Shown here piece by piece: positions 20,286 through 31,631 of a stretch of 64,000 nt of DNA. The translations under genes were made by a program, and so were the position numbers. Within the stretch, counting starts at the first letter, position 1, and the number at the start of each line of letters is the position of its first letter. Source of the DNA: Skeletonema tropicum (lineage: Eukaryota > Bacillariophyta > Thalassiosirophyceae > Thalassiosirales > Thalassiosiraceae); contig CM074145.1 of assembly GCA_037178625.1 (NCBI GenBank), positions 1,674,001 through 1,738,000 on the forward strand, given 5' to 3'. The notes beneath the pieces were generated by a model that was not told where the DNA came from, made no database searches, and saw only the letters and a list, made by a program, of their open reading frames with translations.

Positions 20286-21010
20286 TCAAACCAGGCCAAT
20301 GTTCTGGCATCGGGCAAGAAACCGATAAAGTTTCACATTGGCTGTCTTGTCGATGACGAATGAGGCTTTGTGGCCACTCTGCGACTGCACATCACGATCA
20401 CGCTGTTTTTGCCTACTCCCCAAAATATTCGCCTGAAGCGATTTACGGAGGGCATTGTTTTCTACCTGGAGTTTTGTGAATTCTGCAGGAGAAGTTGAGA
20501 GTTGGACTCGAGGAGCATTTCTATGGATCCATTCTTTCGTTCGCCCATTCTCCGCCTCCGCCCCATTGAGAGGATGCTGCTGCGAAAGGATGATGCAGAG
20601 CAGCTAATGCCTTCGAGGCCGGACCTAGACGATTCGTCTAGAGACTGCCTGTATTGGTATTGAGCAAGCTCGTCGACTAATGTACTTTTCTCTGCTAAAA
20701 GTGTTTCGTTGTCCAACATATATCTATTCAAACTCGCTTTGAGCTCGTCAATCTCTGCCCGATGATTCGCCAATTGGAGCTTCAAATCGACTATCTCATT
20801 TATGTATTCTGATGTGACATCTCGATCTTCATTTTCTGTCTTGGTCTTTTCAGGAAGTTGTATGCATGAAACCAAGCTCGGGATCGGGATGGGCGAGTGT
20901 TCCGGCTCCATGCTCAGCTGATAGCCTGGGTCATGAATTTGAGCGAGTTCTCCTAAACCTAAATGGCCATCAATTTCAGGCCAGGTGACGGTGACGTCTG
21001 AAGTACTCAT
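20286..21010 (-). CDS. Coiled-coil protein, reading frame broken near the 3' end
   Basis: From ATG 21010 the frame (M-S-T-S-D-V-T-V-T-W) runs 182 aa to a stop at 20462. Residues about 80-135 form an amphipathic coiled coil (E-Y-I-N-E-I-V-D-L-K-L-Q-L...). Overlapping it in another frame, a better-looking sequence continues: P-A-E-F-T-K-L-Q-V-E-N-N-A-L-R-K-S-L-Q, then ...A-N-V-K-L-Y-R-F-L-A-R-C-Q-N, to a stop at 20286. It has leucine-zipper-like heptads. A one-base indel or a very short unrecognised intron near 20480-20500 would join them. There is an Arg-rich patch (G-R-R-R-R-M-G-E-R-K) before the junction, so a bZIP-like factor is conceivable, but the canonical N-x7-R basic region is not visible. 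Function unknown. Confidence 0.5.
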
Positions 21011-22691
21011 AGTTGAGTCATCGACTTGGTTGTCGCTGAGAACCAAAGGGAAAGGACGAGAGTTCCATGGGACCGATCACCCAACTCCACTTGGACCGCA
21101 CCTCCATCAGTCTTCCTGCCCCTCACTCGTTTCCGGCGCCGTCGCCGTCTCCGCTGCACATTCGTAATCTCGTCCTGACCTTTCTTACCTTCGCCGTCAT
21201 CCAATAACTCAATGCGTCTCCATCGTTGCTCATGCACTTCAGTCGTTTTCGTTTTTGCCTCCTTCGTCTCTCTGCAGCACAGTACTACCCACAGCGTCCC
21301 CGTCTGCCTGAACTTAATTATCTGCCACGACACCAACTGTCTCCTCCCCATAAAAGAAGTCCACTTCTTCCGAAGCCGAGTTAGAGAACTTGGAACGTTG
21401 GAACTCAACTTGGCGCCCTCATGAACACCGATAAAACACGAACCCTGACAACAACCTCAAGACAATCCATCCTAACACACCACATTCACTCGCACCAACA
21501 TTTGTTTGTGTTCATCTGTGTCACTCTCACTTCCTCCCAAGTTTCAACGCTACTCTATCGTGCCGCTCACTCGTGGAACTCACAAAGTGGCTGCCCACAT
21601 TTTATGCAGTCTGTTGTTGTGTTCCACACTATTGCTTGATACGTTGTTGTACCTCCTTAGCACCTCGTCTAGCCCTCTGTGTTTCCTCACCACTGCACAT
21701 TTACCAACGATCCCACTGCCCAATAATATCTAACCCCACGTACATAAACCCAATCTCCCGTCTATCGATCCCACCTCGTTCTAACGATCTTCTGCGCAAC
21801 TGCCGGCACCCATTCCTACGCTCGTGATGATACGTAATAAGAATAACTTGTGGGAGAAAACTGCGGGTTTTGCAAAGAGTTTGACTTCCTGATGTTGTTA
21901 CCCCGTCGAGCGTCGTGTTGTCCCAATATCCGGCAATCTCATCCATGCGACGATAGGTTGTCGACGTCTCCCCTAATGTGCCTGCGGCCACCCAACCCTA
22001 ACCCTTCCTTTTTTTATGTTGCATCGTTTGGCAGAAGGGGGGGGAGGTGCAATTTCATTATGCAGCGTGAAATAAATTTCTACACATAGCAGAGAAGAAC
22101 GCCGTTTGAGCAATATACCGATCCTTACCCAACGGACCTCTTTAGGGAGCAATTTCGTACTTTCATGTTGGAAATACTACTGAAGCTCTCAAACCAAGAG
22201 CATCGGAAGGTTCTCGTGAAAGGTATTTACCACTCTTTACCCAAAAGAAGATCCTGTGGGGGATCAAGTATTTGCATACGTTCCCAAACCGGCGGACACC
22301 TTCAGAAGGTTATCGGAAATGGCATCTCTCAACCAACATAGGGTTGTGTGTTGTGTCGGAGGTGACGGTGGCGGATCTAAATATTATTGTCGTGTGAACT
22401 CGATAACTACGCCACCAACGATGAAGCCGCCGGCCCCATAGAATTTTCCATGCTGGACTTTTATGGCTGCAATCGTTGTAGTCTCTCGAATGCCAATGCA
22501 ACACTTACAATAATTGTGAGGTATGAGTAAAGTAAGTACGTACTGAGAGCTAGAGAGAAGTAAGTGCTGAATGTCATTAATAATCTCGAAGGCTAGGATG
22601 TTGGAGTCATTGTTGGAGTGCGGTTTTGTCTCCAACTTTACGCGCATGCATCTTTTGTGATATGGACTAACAAGTGAGGAGTTTCATCGGC
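21011..22691. other. Intergenic, no gene seen
   Basis: Several short frames (for example the Arg-rich minus frame 21007-21408 caused by a CGN-rich stretch near 21130-21155) lack family signatures. A run of nine or more G lies at about 22036. No repeats beyond these were noticed. Confidence 0.45.
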
Positions 22692-23663
22692 TCAATTACC
22701 AGCACAGAAAAACTCCTCAATGGATCTCTCGTAGTTTGCTTGCTCCTCCCTCTGTGGACTTTTCATCTCATCTATGGCAGCCTGATGTGCATGACGAGCC
22801 GCGATAAACTGATCTTCACACACCTCTCCATTTTCGTGGCAATACTGCAAAGCTTTCATTGAATAATCACATCCAAGGTTAGCTGCGATGATCAGATGCT
22901 TCACTGCTCTTTCAGTGTTTCCACGTCTCATCTTCTCATTATGTGCAAGAGTGAATCTGGCACCAACATGACCAGCGATGGCAGCCTCTTCTAACTGATG
23001 CCATTCCTTTTCCTCGTTCTTCTCAACACCCAATCCATCCCGATACAAAAGAGATAGCAGATAGATCGCATCCACGTCGCCCAACTCAGCTGCCTTTGTC
23101 CAGTACTTGAAAGCATTTTTGTAATTACCATCGTGGTAGCACTTTTTACCCCTTTCTTGTATTGCAACTCGATCGTTCACTGCTACTCGTTTCATACTGT
23201 TCATATTGAGCTCTCTATTGCTTCTTGGTTCGGGCTGCCGACACAAAGGGCACTTATGCTGTATCTTCTTGTTGGCCTCACGTAGTCTGATGGCACGGCG
23301 ACAGCCTTTGCAGATTAAATTACTACAACATGAATGTAATGTGGATTTGGATGGGTCGAGAGGCAGGGGTAAGAAACAGATTGGACAATCCCCGAGATGT
23401 GTAGTTTGAGGCTGCCTGAATAAAATCTCGTCGCCATAGCGCACTTCAGCTTCGGCCGCCCGATCTCGTTCATAATAATCATTGCTCTTCAATAGATTGG
23501 CATAATCGTCATCAGCTTCTGGCGTGCCGTGAGACGCACATGATATGTCGGTGTCGGCTGCTTCTGCAACTGCACTCGTCTTCTTACTATCAAATTTTTC
23601 CGGATGACTCCGTTTGGGTACCGCCAAAGTCAATAAGCGGTACCGCACCATTTTGTAAGACAT
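22692..23663 (-). CDS. RING finger protein with Sel1-like repeats
   Basis: The start at ATG 23663 gives 323 aa. A RING-type finger lies at residues about 92-142 (C-P-I-C-F-L-P...C-C...C-K-G-C...H-K-C-P-L-C). It is followed by Sel1-like TPR repeats: A-F-K-Y-W-T-K-A-A-E-L-G-D-V-D-A, the unit L-L-Y-R-D-G-L-G-V-E-K, and A-I-A-G-H-V-G-A-R-F. This RING-plus-Sel1 layout is common in diatom genomes and is expected to act in ubiquitin-linked protein turnover, but no member is characterised as far as I know. The first roughly 20 residues (M-V-R-Y-R-L-L-T-L-A-V-P-K-R...) are translated from a dispersed repeat also found at 19163-19272, so the native start may be downstream, or the repeat has supplied a new 5' coding end. 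Confidence 0.75.
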   Translation of the reverse strand: MSYKMVRYRLLTLAVPKRSHPEKFDSKKTSAVAEAADTDISCASHGTPEADDDYANLLKSNDYYERDRAAEAEVRYGDEILFRQPQTTHLGDCPICFLPLPLDPSKSTLHSCCSNLICKGCRRAIRLREANKKIQHKCPLCRQPEPRSNRELNMNSMKRVAVNDRVAIQERGKKCYHDGNYKNAFKYWTKAAELGDVDAIYLLSLLYRDGLGVEKNEEKEWHQLEEAAIAGHVGARFTLAHNEKMRRGNTERAVKHLIIAANLGCDYSMKALQYCHENGEVCEDQFIAARHAHQAAIDEMKSPQREEQANYERSIEEFFCAGN

Positions 23664-23710
23664 ACCCACACTCTGCCTGGTATGGTGGCCGGTTTTTCGC
23701 TTTCAAAGTT
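23592..23710. repeat. Dispersed repeat, copy 2, overlapping a gene start
   Basis: The same ordered blocks as 19163-19272 (aaatttttccgga, cgtttgggtaccgcc, gcggtaccgcacca, cgctttcaaag). It overlaps the first codons of the RING/Sel1 gene. ggtacc blocks facing each other make it partly palindromic (ggtaccgcc...gcggtacc). Confidence 0.7.
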
Positions 23711-23959
23711 GGATGGAGAGATATGAAGGAAATGTCTATGTAAAACAATAACATACCATACAACATGAAGTAAGCCATCTAAGCGCCAGAATTGACATGA
23801 GACTATATCCTGCAAAACGGATCAGTTGCATATGAGTGTGATGGTATGATGAAAATAGTGTCACCGTGGAAGGCTAATTTGATAGATTTTCGTAGCAAGA
23901 AATAAACAAAATAGATAAGTATTGCTGTTTTGATCTTTCTATGAATGTAACACATATAA

Positions 23960-24430
23960 TCCCTATCCGATACACCACTCTCACAGGTTGATTCTTCGTT
24001 GACTCCCCCGTCGCATCCAAGCGAAACTGCAAAGCCTTTATCGCTGGCAATGGATATGTATCGCTGTTAACATGTATTCCGAACACATATGGATTGTTTG
24101 CCACATCCATGTAGAATCCGGGTGAACCAACTTGACTCAATACAACCTTGGCATGCTTCAAAGCCATTGGTTTGTCATTTGCGATGTTTGAGCAGTAGCA
24201 TTAGAAGAATCCATGGTGAAAATGTTTTCACTGCTTGGATTGATATCATACAGAATGCAAGCTGATAGAGGTGTCTCGGGTCCATATTGTGATATTTCGT
24301 AAGAGGTGGCGGGGACGGGGAAAGGTGGAAGGTTTAGATTCGAGATTCGAGAGGCCTTTGTCTTTTACAGCATCATCGATTGGTTGTTGCGCAAACTTCT
24401 CCACATCTCTGCCTACTGCCCGCCTCTCTA
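23960..24430 (-). pseudogene. Truncated class C receptor pseudogene
   Basis: On the minus strand, Q-Q-P-I-D-D-A-V-K-D-K-G-L-S-N-L matches the mature N-terminus of the receptors at 25961 and 59878. The frame then shifts near 24320, and an internal deletion fuses the D-Q-T-S region to ...A-N-D-K-P-M-A-L-K-H-A-K. Homology runs through V-A-N-N-P-Y-V-F-G-I-H-V-N-S-D-T-Y and stops at R-V-V-Y-R, after which the sequence is unrelated. The signal peptide, the rest of the ligand domain and all seven membrane helices are missing, so it is non-functional. Confidence 0.85.
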
Positions 24431-25960
24431 ATACCATAATAATGTCCGAAGATTGGCTCTACTCCAGTAGAGCCGGGGCAGAGACCTTCGACCTTCTCAC
24501 TACATACCATGATTTGACATTGACAGGCCTATTTTCCTTTATCTAGCATAATAACAATCTCCCCTATATGAAGGATTCGTTAGAAAACAGAAAACGCTGC
24601 CGCCTGCTGCGTGCTTATCCTGCTCAATTTTTCACTCACATACGTTCTCTTTCGAAGCCCCATCTATGCAGGGCTAACAAGAATAAGCACAACATGTCTG
24701 AGTGAATGGCAATGACAAGACGAAGAAGAAAAAATGAAAAGAATAGATGCGAAGAAGTTCAAGAAGGAAGAAGCAAGATGTTCAGACAGATTGTGTACCT
24801 ATCGGCAATAGAAATGACTGCGACAGTCACAAGCAATCGAGACGGGTGTCTTCACTCCTCAGTTCCCAGCCATCCTTTGGTCTGAGCGGAGCTCCGAGCT
24901 TTGCTGCCGTACAGTCGCCATGGCCTGCCATTCTCTTTGGTTGCGTCCCACTCCCCACCCTTTGCCAAATGGGGTATCGAAAACATCATGTTCCCGTCTA
25001 GAGCATATTCCAGGTTCGCATCATAATAATTAAAACCCACGCATGTTTGGCACCACAGTCTCTCTGTTGTTATCTAGAAGGTTGCATCAGACATCAGACC
25101 ATCTCGCTGTATCCCTTGAGCGCAGACCAAGGTCCAGTCTTAGACTTGAATACAATACTAATAGCCCTACTGTGTACATAAAAGTACAATGTAACCTACG
25201 TGAGTGTGTAGCGATGAATCTAAAAACCCCTCTCAATATTGTCTTACTCGACCCTCCACAACAGAGTAACTCTAGAAGGTTTTTTATCATACTACATCAT
25301 GATTATGTTCATTCCCTGACCATTGGGATCTTATCAATACCTGATGTGCTTGCCTTCCTATGCCCTAAGATGACCGATAAAGATACCCACCTACCCCACC
25401 TGCCTTCCCACTTCCCAACAGTAGATACATCAAAAAACGAACTCTGAATCTCAAGAACACTTCTGGAGAGCTTCAAAAGAGTTCTTCAAGTGTGCGTATA
25501 TACGATGCAATGATGATCCGACATGGAAAACCAGTCGCTATCAGGATGCAGGTGGGAACCGTCACACTTTTGCTTATATATGTAAAGAGAGTAACTCCAT
25601 TATGTACTTAAGTATTACGTACAGAGAAGTTGTTAAAAAAACATTTGATCGCCTTGGTCCCCCTGACCATGGACAAAACAATTACATCAGTACAAAGCAT
25701 TCATGTGGTGAATCTAAGTAGCATATAGAAAAGATGGGGAAATGGAAGGAGGAAAGAATTTGTGTACCCAGCGGTAATAACACGTCTACCCTTCTTCAAA
25801 AACAAATTTATGAGAGCTTTTCCTGGATGTCCCTGGATGTAAAAAGTGGACTGAGTAGTCCTTCTTCAAATATGGGTTTAATAATCAGAACTCATATTCA
25901 CATATAACATACTTTTTATGAACTCTCTTTGAGAACAGACATAGCCAGAGGGTCCTGACC
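24431..25960. other. Intergenic, no gene supported
   Basis: An open frame at 25043-25447 (+, 134 codons, ATG) has no recognisable domain or compositional support, and I leave it uncalled. Otherwise nothing notable; the stretch is 3' to the receptor gene. Confidence 0.45.
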
Positions 25961-28846
25961 CTATACATTGGAAAAGTCGGTGGAACAAGTGGATCTCGCA
26001 TCCTGGAAATCATCATTATCTGATTCCTCTATCTCTTCTACTTTGTCCCTTCCAGACGATACCACAGATACAACAGGAGAAGAACTGGCAGGTGGGCCTT
26101 TACGTTCAATTGACACAACAGATGAATCTCGATTAGCTGACCTAGATGCCACTCTTCTACGCATCTCCTCCACAGTCGAAAATCCATTAGAAGCGCCAGA
26201 AGGTTGTCCTTTGCTGATGGCCGTCCTCCTCAACCCGATACTCTCTGTCACAGTTAATCCTTCGGGCAGTCCTTCCTTTGCGAACTTGATCTTGGGAACA
26301 AAAATAAGCGCCAGAACTCCTGTATCAGTCAGAAATATCACTCCCGCAATCACTATGTACCGAGCTTCGACGGACTCCTGGACAGCAATGAGGATTGGTA
26401 GGCCAAGCAACAAGAGCTCGCATATGTATATTGATGCAAGCGCAACATATTTCTGCTCCTGATAACGATCTGATATTCCCCTCACTTTGAATAAGATAAC
26501 ATTGGTGACAATCATTGAGCCAACGTGGATAGCAATGATTGGTGCGAGGAACGCCCACATACTAACATCATCAGGGCTGCCTTGGCATGCACCCACCGTC
26601 TCGATGGTCATGACGCCTGCGGCCTCGTTCAAAGTTGTCGACACGTTGGTCCGAATGTATTGTAAGGGTGCCACCAAGACCCAGGCAATCAGGATTGCGA
26701 GATCAAAGAGAAGAACCACGGCTACCATTACGTAAATTTGACGCACGCTAACACGAACACGACGAACTAACTCAGCGTTCCTAGCCACCTTGAAGAGCCT
26801 CCACGACTTGGCCGTCAAAGACGTGTACATCAGGACCCAGCCCAACGAATACAAGAATGGAATCGATCGGCACGCCGCTGATGCGCCCCTCGTGCTCTCT
26901 CCGGGAGCTGCCTCAGCAAATGTTAGTGGAATGATTGCCGAGGTAGAGATTATGGCACCAACACAAAGCAAGAACAGTGACTCTGGCTGACTCATCTTCA
27001 CAACTGGATCTGCACGTTTCAAGTACAGCCATACCATGTAGCCAATTGTCGAGCTCCAGCTAACTACCACAAAGATTAATCCCAACACTTCCAATCCAAG
27101 AGTGATAAGGTTATCCTCCGTTGCTACACAGTATTTCGCACCCTCTACACTGCTGCTTCCCTCAGGACACTGCTGACATCGGAGATTCGTGTTTTCGTAC
27201 TGAGCAAATGTGCCTGATGGGCATGCAGTACATTTGTTCGCAAGGATTGCAGGGTCGCCTTCGATCAGATCTTGATCTAGATGACTTCCCGGTGGACACG
27301 GTAAGGCACTCGGAGAAGGGAGCACAATATATGCATCCGCCTGATCCAGAGGACTGATACAGCCCAACTGGAACGCAGTGGCGTTCCCCCTTTGAACCCA
27401 TTGCGTCCCCGCTGCCCCACGGCCATCATTGCGCTGATACTCATTGAAGCTCACAGGTCCGAAGATTGTGTGGGCGTTAATATTCATCAAACTCCTTCGG
27501 ATTCCCTCGTAGCGATTGACAAGTACATCCATGACATCTGGTGAGTCCGCAATTCGAAAGTAGGATATCAGAAGCTCAACTATCAATATTGGCATAGCAT
27601 ATGACACTACATGATCATAATTTCCCATGTAACCAAACTTTTCCTTCCCGTATTCCAACACCGCCTTACCAGTCTCGAAGTACTTGTCAGAGTATACGAA
27701 ATTCTCATGCCACTGCCCACCTCCCAAGAAGAATGGAATCGTATCAGCGTTGTCCGTAGCCCATCCCCAAGTAGCAGTAGTAAACCATGCCAACGTAGGA
27801 CGGCAACCGTTCAATCTCATCCGTGCTAACATGACATCTGCATCTCCACTCTGAACACATGCGAATACAGCTGCATTGTTAGTATTCGGTCCTTCATCTG
27901 CACTGCACAACTGATCCGCCAGTCCCTCTAGAAACTCCACATTTTGGCTATTTGGCAGTCCAGGTGTCTCTTCCCCATCTGGATTGAACTCGATTGCTGT
28001 CACATCAAACCCTTGCACAGTTGCCTCATTGATTGCGGATTCACATGTACTCTTGAAGAACTCAGATCGATCACGGTATACCACTCTCACAGGCTGATTC
28101 TTCGTTGACTCCCCCGCCTCATCCAAGCGAAACTGCAATGCCTTCATCGCCGGCAAGGGATATGTATCACTGTTAACATGTATTCCGAACACATACGGAT
28201 TGTTCGCCACATCCATGTAGAATCCGGGCGGACCAACTTGACTCAACACAATCTTTGCATGCTTCAAGGCCATTGGTTTGTCATTTGCGGAAGCAAAAGA
28301 ACAGCTGCCCAGTATGAAGTGCACATTCTTTACTTTTTCAAATACCTCATCCAAGATCTGTTCGTGCAGTAAGGAATAGGCTGCATTCCCAATATTGTTG
28401 TTGTTCCCTCCAATGATTGAAATGAGGCGAAACTTGATGTATGACGTCCCAAAATGTCCAACAGCAACTCCCCGTCCATCATTATCATTGTTCAGTATAG
28501 AAACAGCAGTATTTGCTCCATCACGATGATTATGACAAATCGATGGAGTCACTTGCACTAATCCCACCTCAGCAAATGAAGATGATGTTTGATCAGTAGT
28601 ATTGGTAGAATTGAGAAATATTTCGTCGTCGCCGTCACTGCTTGGATTGATATCATACAGAATACAAGCTGACAGAGGTGTCTCGGGTCCAAATTTTGAT
28701 ATTTCGTAAGAGGTGGCGGGACAAGGTGAAAGGTTTAGTTTCGAAAGGTCTTTGGATTGGATAGCATCATCGATTGGTTGTTGTGCGTGTATTGTTGCGA
28801 TGGAGAGTGCCAGCAAGAGGCAGCGATACTGAAGGTAGCATATCAT
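25961..28846 (-). CDS. Class C (GABA-B-like) seven-transmembrane receptor
   Basis: The 961-aa product starts at ATG 28846 with a signal peptide (L-L-L-A-L-S-I-A-T-I-H-A). Residues about 90-490 form a periplasmic-binding-protein-like ligand domain (V-T-P-S-I-C-H-N-H-R-D-G-A-N-T-A-V; F-I-L-G-S-C-S-F-A-S-A). Residues about 515-575 are a Cys-rich linker (C-P-P-G-S...C-T-A-C-P-S-G-T-F...C-Q-Q-C-P-E-G-S). Residues about 580-850 hold seven hydrophobic helices with class C hallmarks: the Cys pair A-C-R-S-I-P-F and G-A-C-Q-G-S, the K-S-W-R-L-F motif after TM3, and F-V-P-K after TM7. A cytosolic tail of about 105 residues is Ser-rich and acidic. The likely role is sensing a small extracellular ligand at the plasma membrane; the ligand is unknown. 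It is a close paralogue of the gene at 59878-62949, with most differences in the tail. Confidence 0.9.
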   Translation of the reverse strand: MICYLQYRCLLLALSIATIHAQQPIDDAIQSKDLSKLNLSPCPATSYEISKFGPETPLSACILYDINPSSDGDDEIFLNSTNTTDQTSSSFAEVGLVQVTPSICHNHRDGANTAVSILNNDNDGRGVAVGHFGTSYIKFRLISIIGGNNNNIGNAAYSLLHEQILDEVFEKVKNVHFILGSCSFASANDKPMALKHAKIVLSQVGPPGFYMDVANNPYVFGIHVNSDTYPLPAMKALQFRLDEAGESTKNQPVRVVYRDRSEFFKSTCESAINEATVQGFDVTAIEFNPDGEETPGLPNSQNVEFLEGLADQLCSADEGPNTNNAAVFACVQSGDADVMLARMRLNGCRPTLAWFTTATWGWATDNADTIPFFLGGGQWHENFVYSDKYFETGKAVLEYGKEKFGYMGNYDHVVSYAMPILIVELLISYFRIADSPDVMDVLVNRYEGIRRSLMNINAHTIFGPVSFNEYQRNDGRGAAGTQWVQRGNATAFQLGCISPLDQADAYIVLPSPSALPCPPGSHLDQDLIEGDPAILANKCTACPSGTFAQYENTNLRCQQCPEGSSSVEGAKYCVATEDNLITLGLEVLGLIFVVVSWSSTIGYMVWLYLKRADPVVKMSQPESLFLLCVGAIISTSAIIPLTFAEAAPGESTRGASAACRSIPFLYSLGWVLMYTSLTAKSWRLFKVARNAELVRRVRVSVRQIYVMVAVVLLFDLAILIAWVLVAPLQYIRTNVSTTLNEAAGVMTIETVGACQGSPDDVSMWAFLAPIIAIHVGSMIVTNVILFKVRGISDRYQEQKYVALASIYICELLLLGLPILIAVQESVEARYIVIAGVIFLTDTGVLALIFVPKIKFAKEGLPEGLTVTESIGLRRTAISKGQPSGASNGFSTVEEMRRRVASRSANRDSSVVSIERKGPPASSSPVVSVVSSGRDKVEEIEESDNDDFQDARSTCSTDFSNV

Positions 28847-31286
28847 GTTACTCAGTTTACTGTGATGTCGTGCAAGTATACAAAGGTGAATTTTGATTTT
28901 GAGACAAAGCGTAGAGAAAGATCACGAAAGCGATATCAATTATTATCACAAGAGGCGTCTTGTCTCCCAAACCACGGTTTGGTGTCTGATGGCCGAATAT
29001 ATCTTTTATCTGTAACTTTTGAAAGCCCAAGGAAAAGATAATTATCTGATAGCCATTGCTGCAATCCATAGAGGTGGCAGTTATGAGATGTATGCAGATG
29101 GATCTCTGGACTTCTCATCATAACATTATCTTTCATATCAAGAGAGAAGGCTCAAGATGAAGATACAAATCTGTTTTCGGATCTGCAATCAAATCAGCGT
29201 TGCCACGTGTATTCTACCAGATGTTACTCACATTCTTTTTCGTTATAAGAGATCTCTCTAGCGAGAGAGAGAGAGAGAGCTGCCAGAGCCGATGGTGGTG
29301 CTCTTTGTTGTGTTGCGGTAGGTGGGAGAATCTATCACCTGTCATCGAGTGTCATGGTCAAAAAATAAGTAGGTAAAATACGCACTTTTTGCAAAAAAAT
29401 GCAACTCAGAATTCAACTTCTCGTGTAGTGAAATACTCTAAGCCCTTTCATCGTGACATCACCATCACCGAACACACAAGCAAGATGATGATGACGCTTC
29501 TGCGCCGACGAGAGGCAACAAACAAGTGGGAAGCGCTGGACGAATAATAAAAGATTATCTCCTCTCTCAAGTCTCTCCTACGGATCAAATTCTGAACACA
29601 GCACTCTCGTGTAACCACCGTATTTACTCAAATAATGCACAGACATCACTTTTTGTGTGCTGGCACCACAACTCTCACGTCGACTGCTGCTACACCCTGG
29701 ACAATTGGCATGCAATCGAACCAAAATACACGGAGAACATGTGTAATGTTGCCGACAATATGGTGCTTTTTGAAACGCCGTCGATCTCGAATAAACACTC
29801 AACACGTGATGATGCTTTTTGACGTCGCTCGACATCAACCATATAAGATACGTTGGGTGAAGCTACCGTCTCTTCTCGCAGTATATTTATTCATATAATA
29901 GTTCATACTGATCTGCTCCGAAACAGGATGGGTTTTTGTGGGCGTTGGGGGCTGCATCGTTCGCGTATGCATGTTGCTTTGTCGCTAATGAAAGAGAGCA
30001 CATCTCGTCCAAAATCTGTCCACACACAACAATCAGCATGTAATATGAACAACATCGGCAATGGCACATAGAGAAAACTCTATTTCAGCCGGCTTGAGGC
30101 TCTGTGTCAGCAGAGAAGGTTGTGTAGTGCAATATGAATGTATACATTGCAAGCATTTCTGATGCACAAGTTTCGAAAAGAAGGTGCAAGCAGATGAGAA
30201 ATTAGGTGGCCATGAAAGCCTCAATCCTGAACCAGAGAGTGCAAGCAGGTGTAGGAAGAGTAGGAATACTTAATGCATTAGATTATTATTGCTGTTCTTG
30301 GCAGTACTTGCTCATTCGTCATCACTTATGTACTAGAGGCCGGAGAACGGCGGCATGCAGGATCTTCTAGCGTATTTAGTCTACATAGGAACTAGTATTT
30401 TCGAGTTGAATATTCAACTCAAAAAATTCAACTCAAAATTCAACTCGTCGCATGGGCGAAAAGCTCGAAATTAGTGCGTGAAAAGGTGCTTTTTGGACCT
30501 TCTTGAAAACATTTTGGACAAAATTCAATTCGTCTACAGGGAGAGCTACGTGGGATCCCAGTACGGTCAAGGCGTGCAACTCGAGTTGAATTTCGGGCTG
30601 AATACACAATGATCAGCATGCAGCAAGAAAGCATGCAGGAGACCGCGGTTTCGATCCACTAATTCCTTCTGTTCAATAAAATGTACTAATTCCTCTCGTA
30701 CTTTAAAAAGGAGTCCGGTTCTAAAAGAGCTAGACACCAGTCAGTACAGAAAGGAGAACCTGGAGGGACTCGGGTAAGTATATGAAGAGGTCCCGAAGAC
30801 GCCTGTGATGGCGCTGGGGCCTGCTGGGTATGAATTGGTCGACAATGCACATGTAAGTAGTACTTCGGGTTGGTTGGCCCCTACACGTACAACATCATAA
30901 GTAAGCTATGCACTATGCACTTACTTGCCAGTTTTCTTCCTCCCAGCTTCCTGTACACGTTTTGAATATGCTTCATGGAATGATCCACCAATTAGACCGC
31001 TAAAGTGTGTTTAATGTCGCTGGAGAGACCTGCAACTCCGTTAATGCAAAAGACACAGTGTGCAAACTTCTTCACCTTTCAGCAACGGTGATTCCTAAGC
31101 GTAATATCCTGGGTTGCGTTGCAAAGAGAGCCGGCCGGTAGGTATCGTAGCCGGCGCGGCGGCTCCTTGAATTTTAAAGTAGTATTCATAGGTACTGCAC
31201 CCAACTTCACTCGGACAAACTGCGTAATCGGACAGGAGCGAACAGGACAGTAACGGTGCGACAACTTCCATCCTACTTACCTCCTG
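28847..31286. other. Intergenic 2.4 kb with short repeats
   Basis: No gene is supported with confidence. I see a ctctctagcgagagag hairpin plus GA run near 29253-29278. Around 30390-30600 clustered gagttgaat/attcaactc motifs lie in both orientations, with one perfect palindrome gagttgaatattcaactc near 30403-30420. A minus-strand frame near 30921-31003 (S-G-L-I-G-G-S-F-H-E-A-Y-S-K-R-V...K-T-G-K-stop), preceded by a possible acceptor, may be a terminal exon of a gene interrupted by element A; see findings. Confidence 0.4.
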
Positions 31287-31295
31287 CGTTTGATG
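31287..31295. repeat. Target-site duplication of element A, left
   Basis: cgtttgatg, repeated exactly at 42413-42421. Nine bp is the usual MULE target duplication. Confidence 0.9.
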
Positions 31296-31387
31296 GGGAG
31301 GGGCTACGTTGGGCACGGCTTTTCTGGGCACGGGTTGGGCACGCCCTATGATGTGACGATTCTGCCACGTCACCATACCACGCTCTC
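31296..31387 (+). repeat. Element A terminal inverted repeat (accessory-gene side)
   Basis: A 92-bp TIR starting gggaggggctacgttgggca. It contains three tggg-cacg subrepeats within the first 50 bp, likely transposase-binding sites. The facing TIR is at 42321-42412. Confidence 0.92.
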
Positions 31388-31631
31388 CCACCACCCCTTC
31401 TTTCCACCACAAGCCCCGCACACAGTCAAAGTTAGATACCCCAGTAACTACATCATAAGCCATAAAGTCACCGCGGCAACACCAACTAGCATAAATCATA
31501 GTCACTACAGCAAAACACTACCGCTCATTCCACTTTCGTCGTCAGATTTTTTCGTATTCTTGCCGCTGCTTCAATAATTGGTCATCTACGACCTATCGAA
31601 TTTACACACAACATACCTTACAAACAAATCA

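Noticed and set aside
21007..21408. Arg-rich minus frame as a nuclear protein
   Set aside because: The Arg run comes from a CGN-rich stretch; there is no domain and it overlaps the start of the coiled-coil gene.
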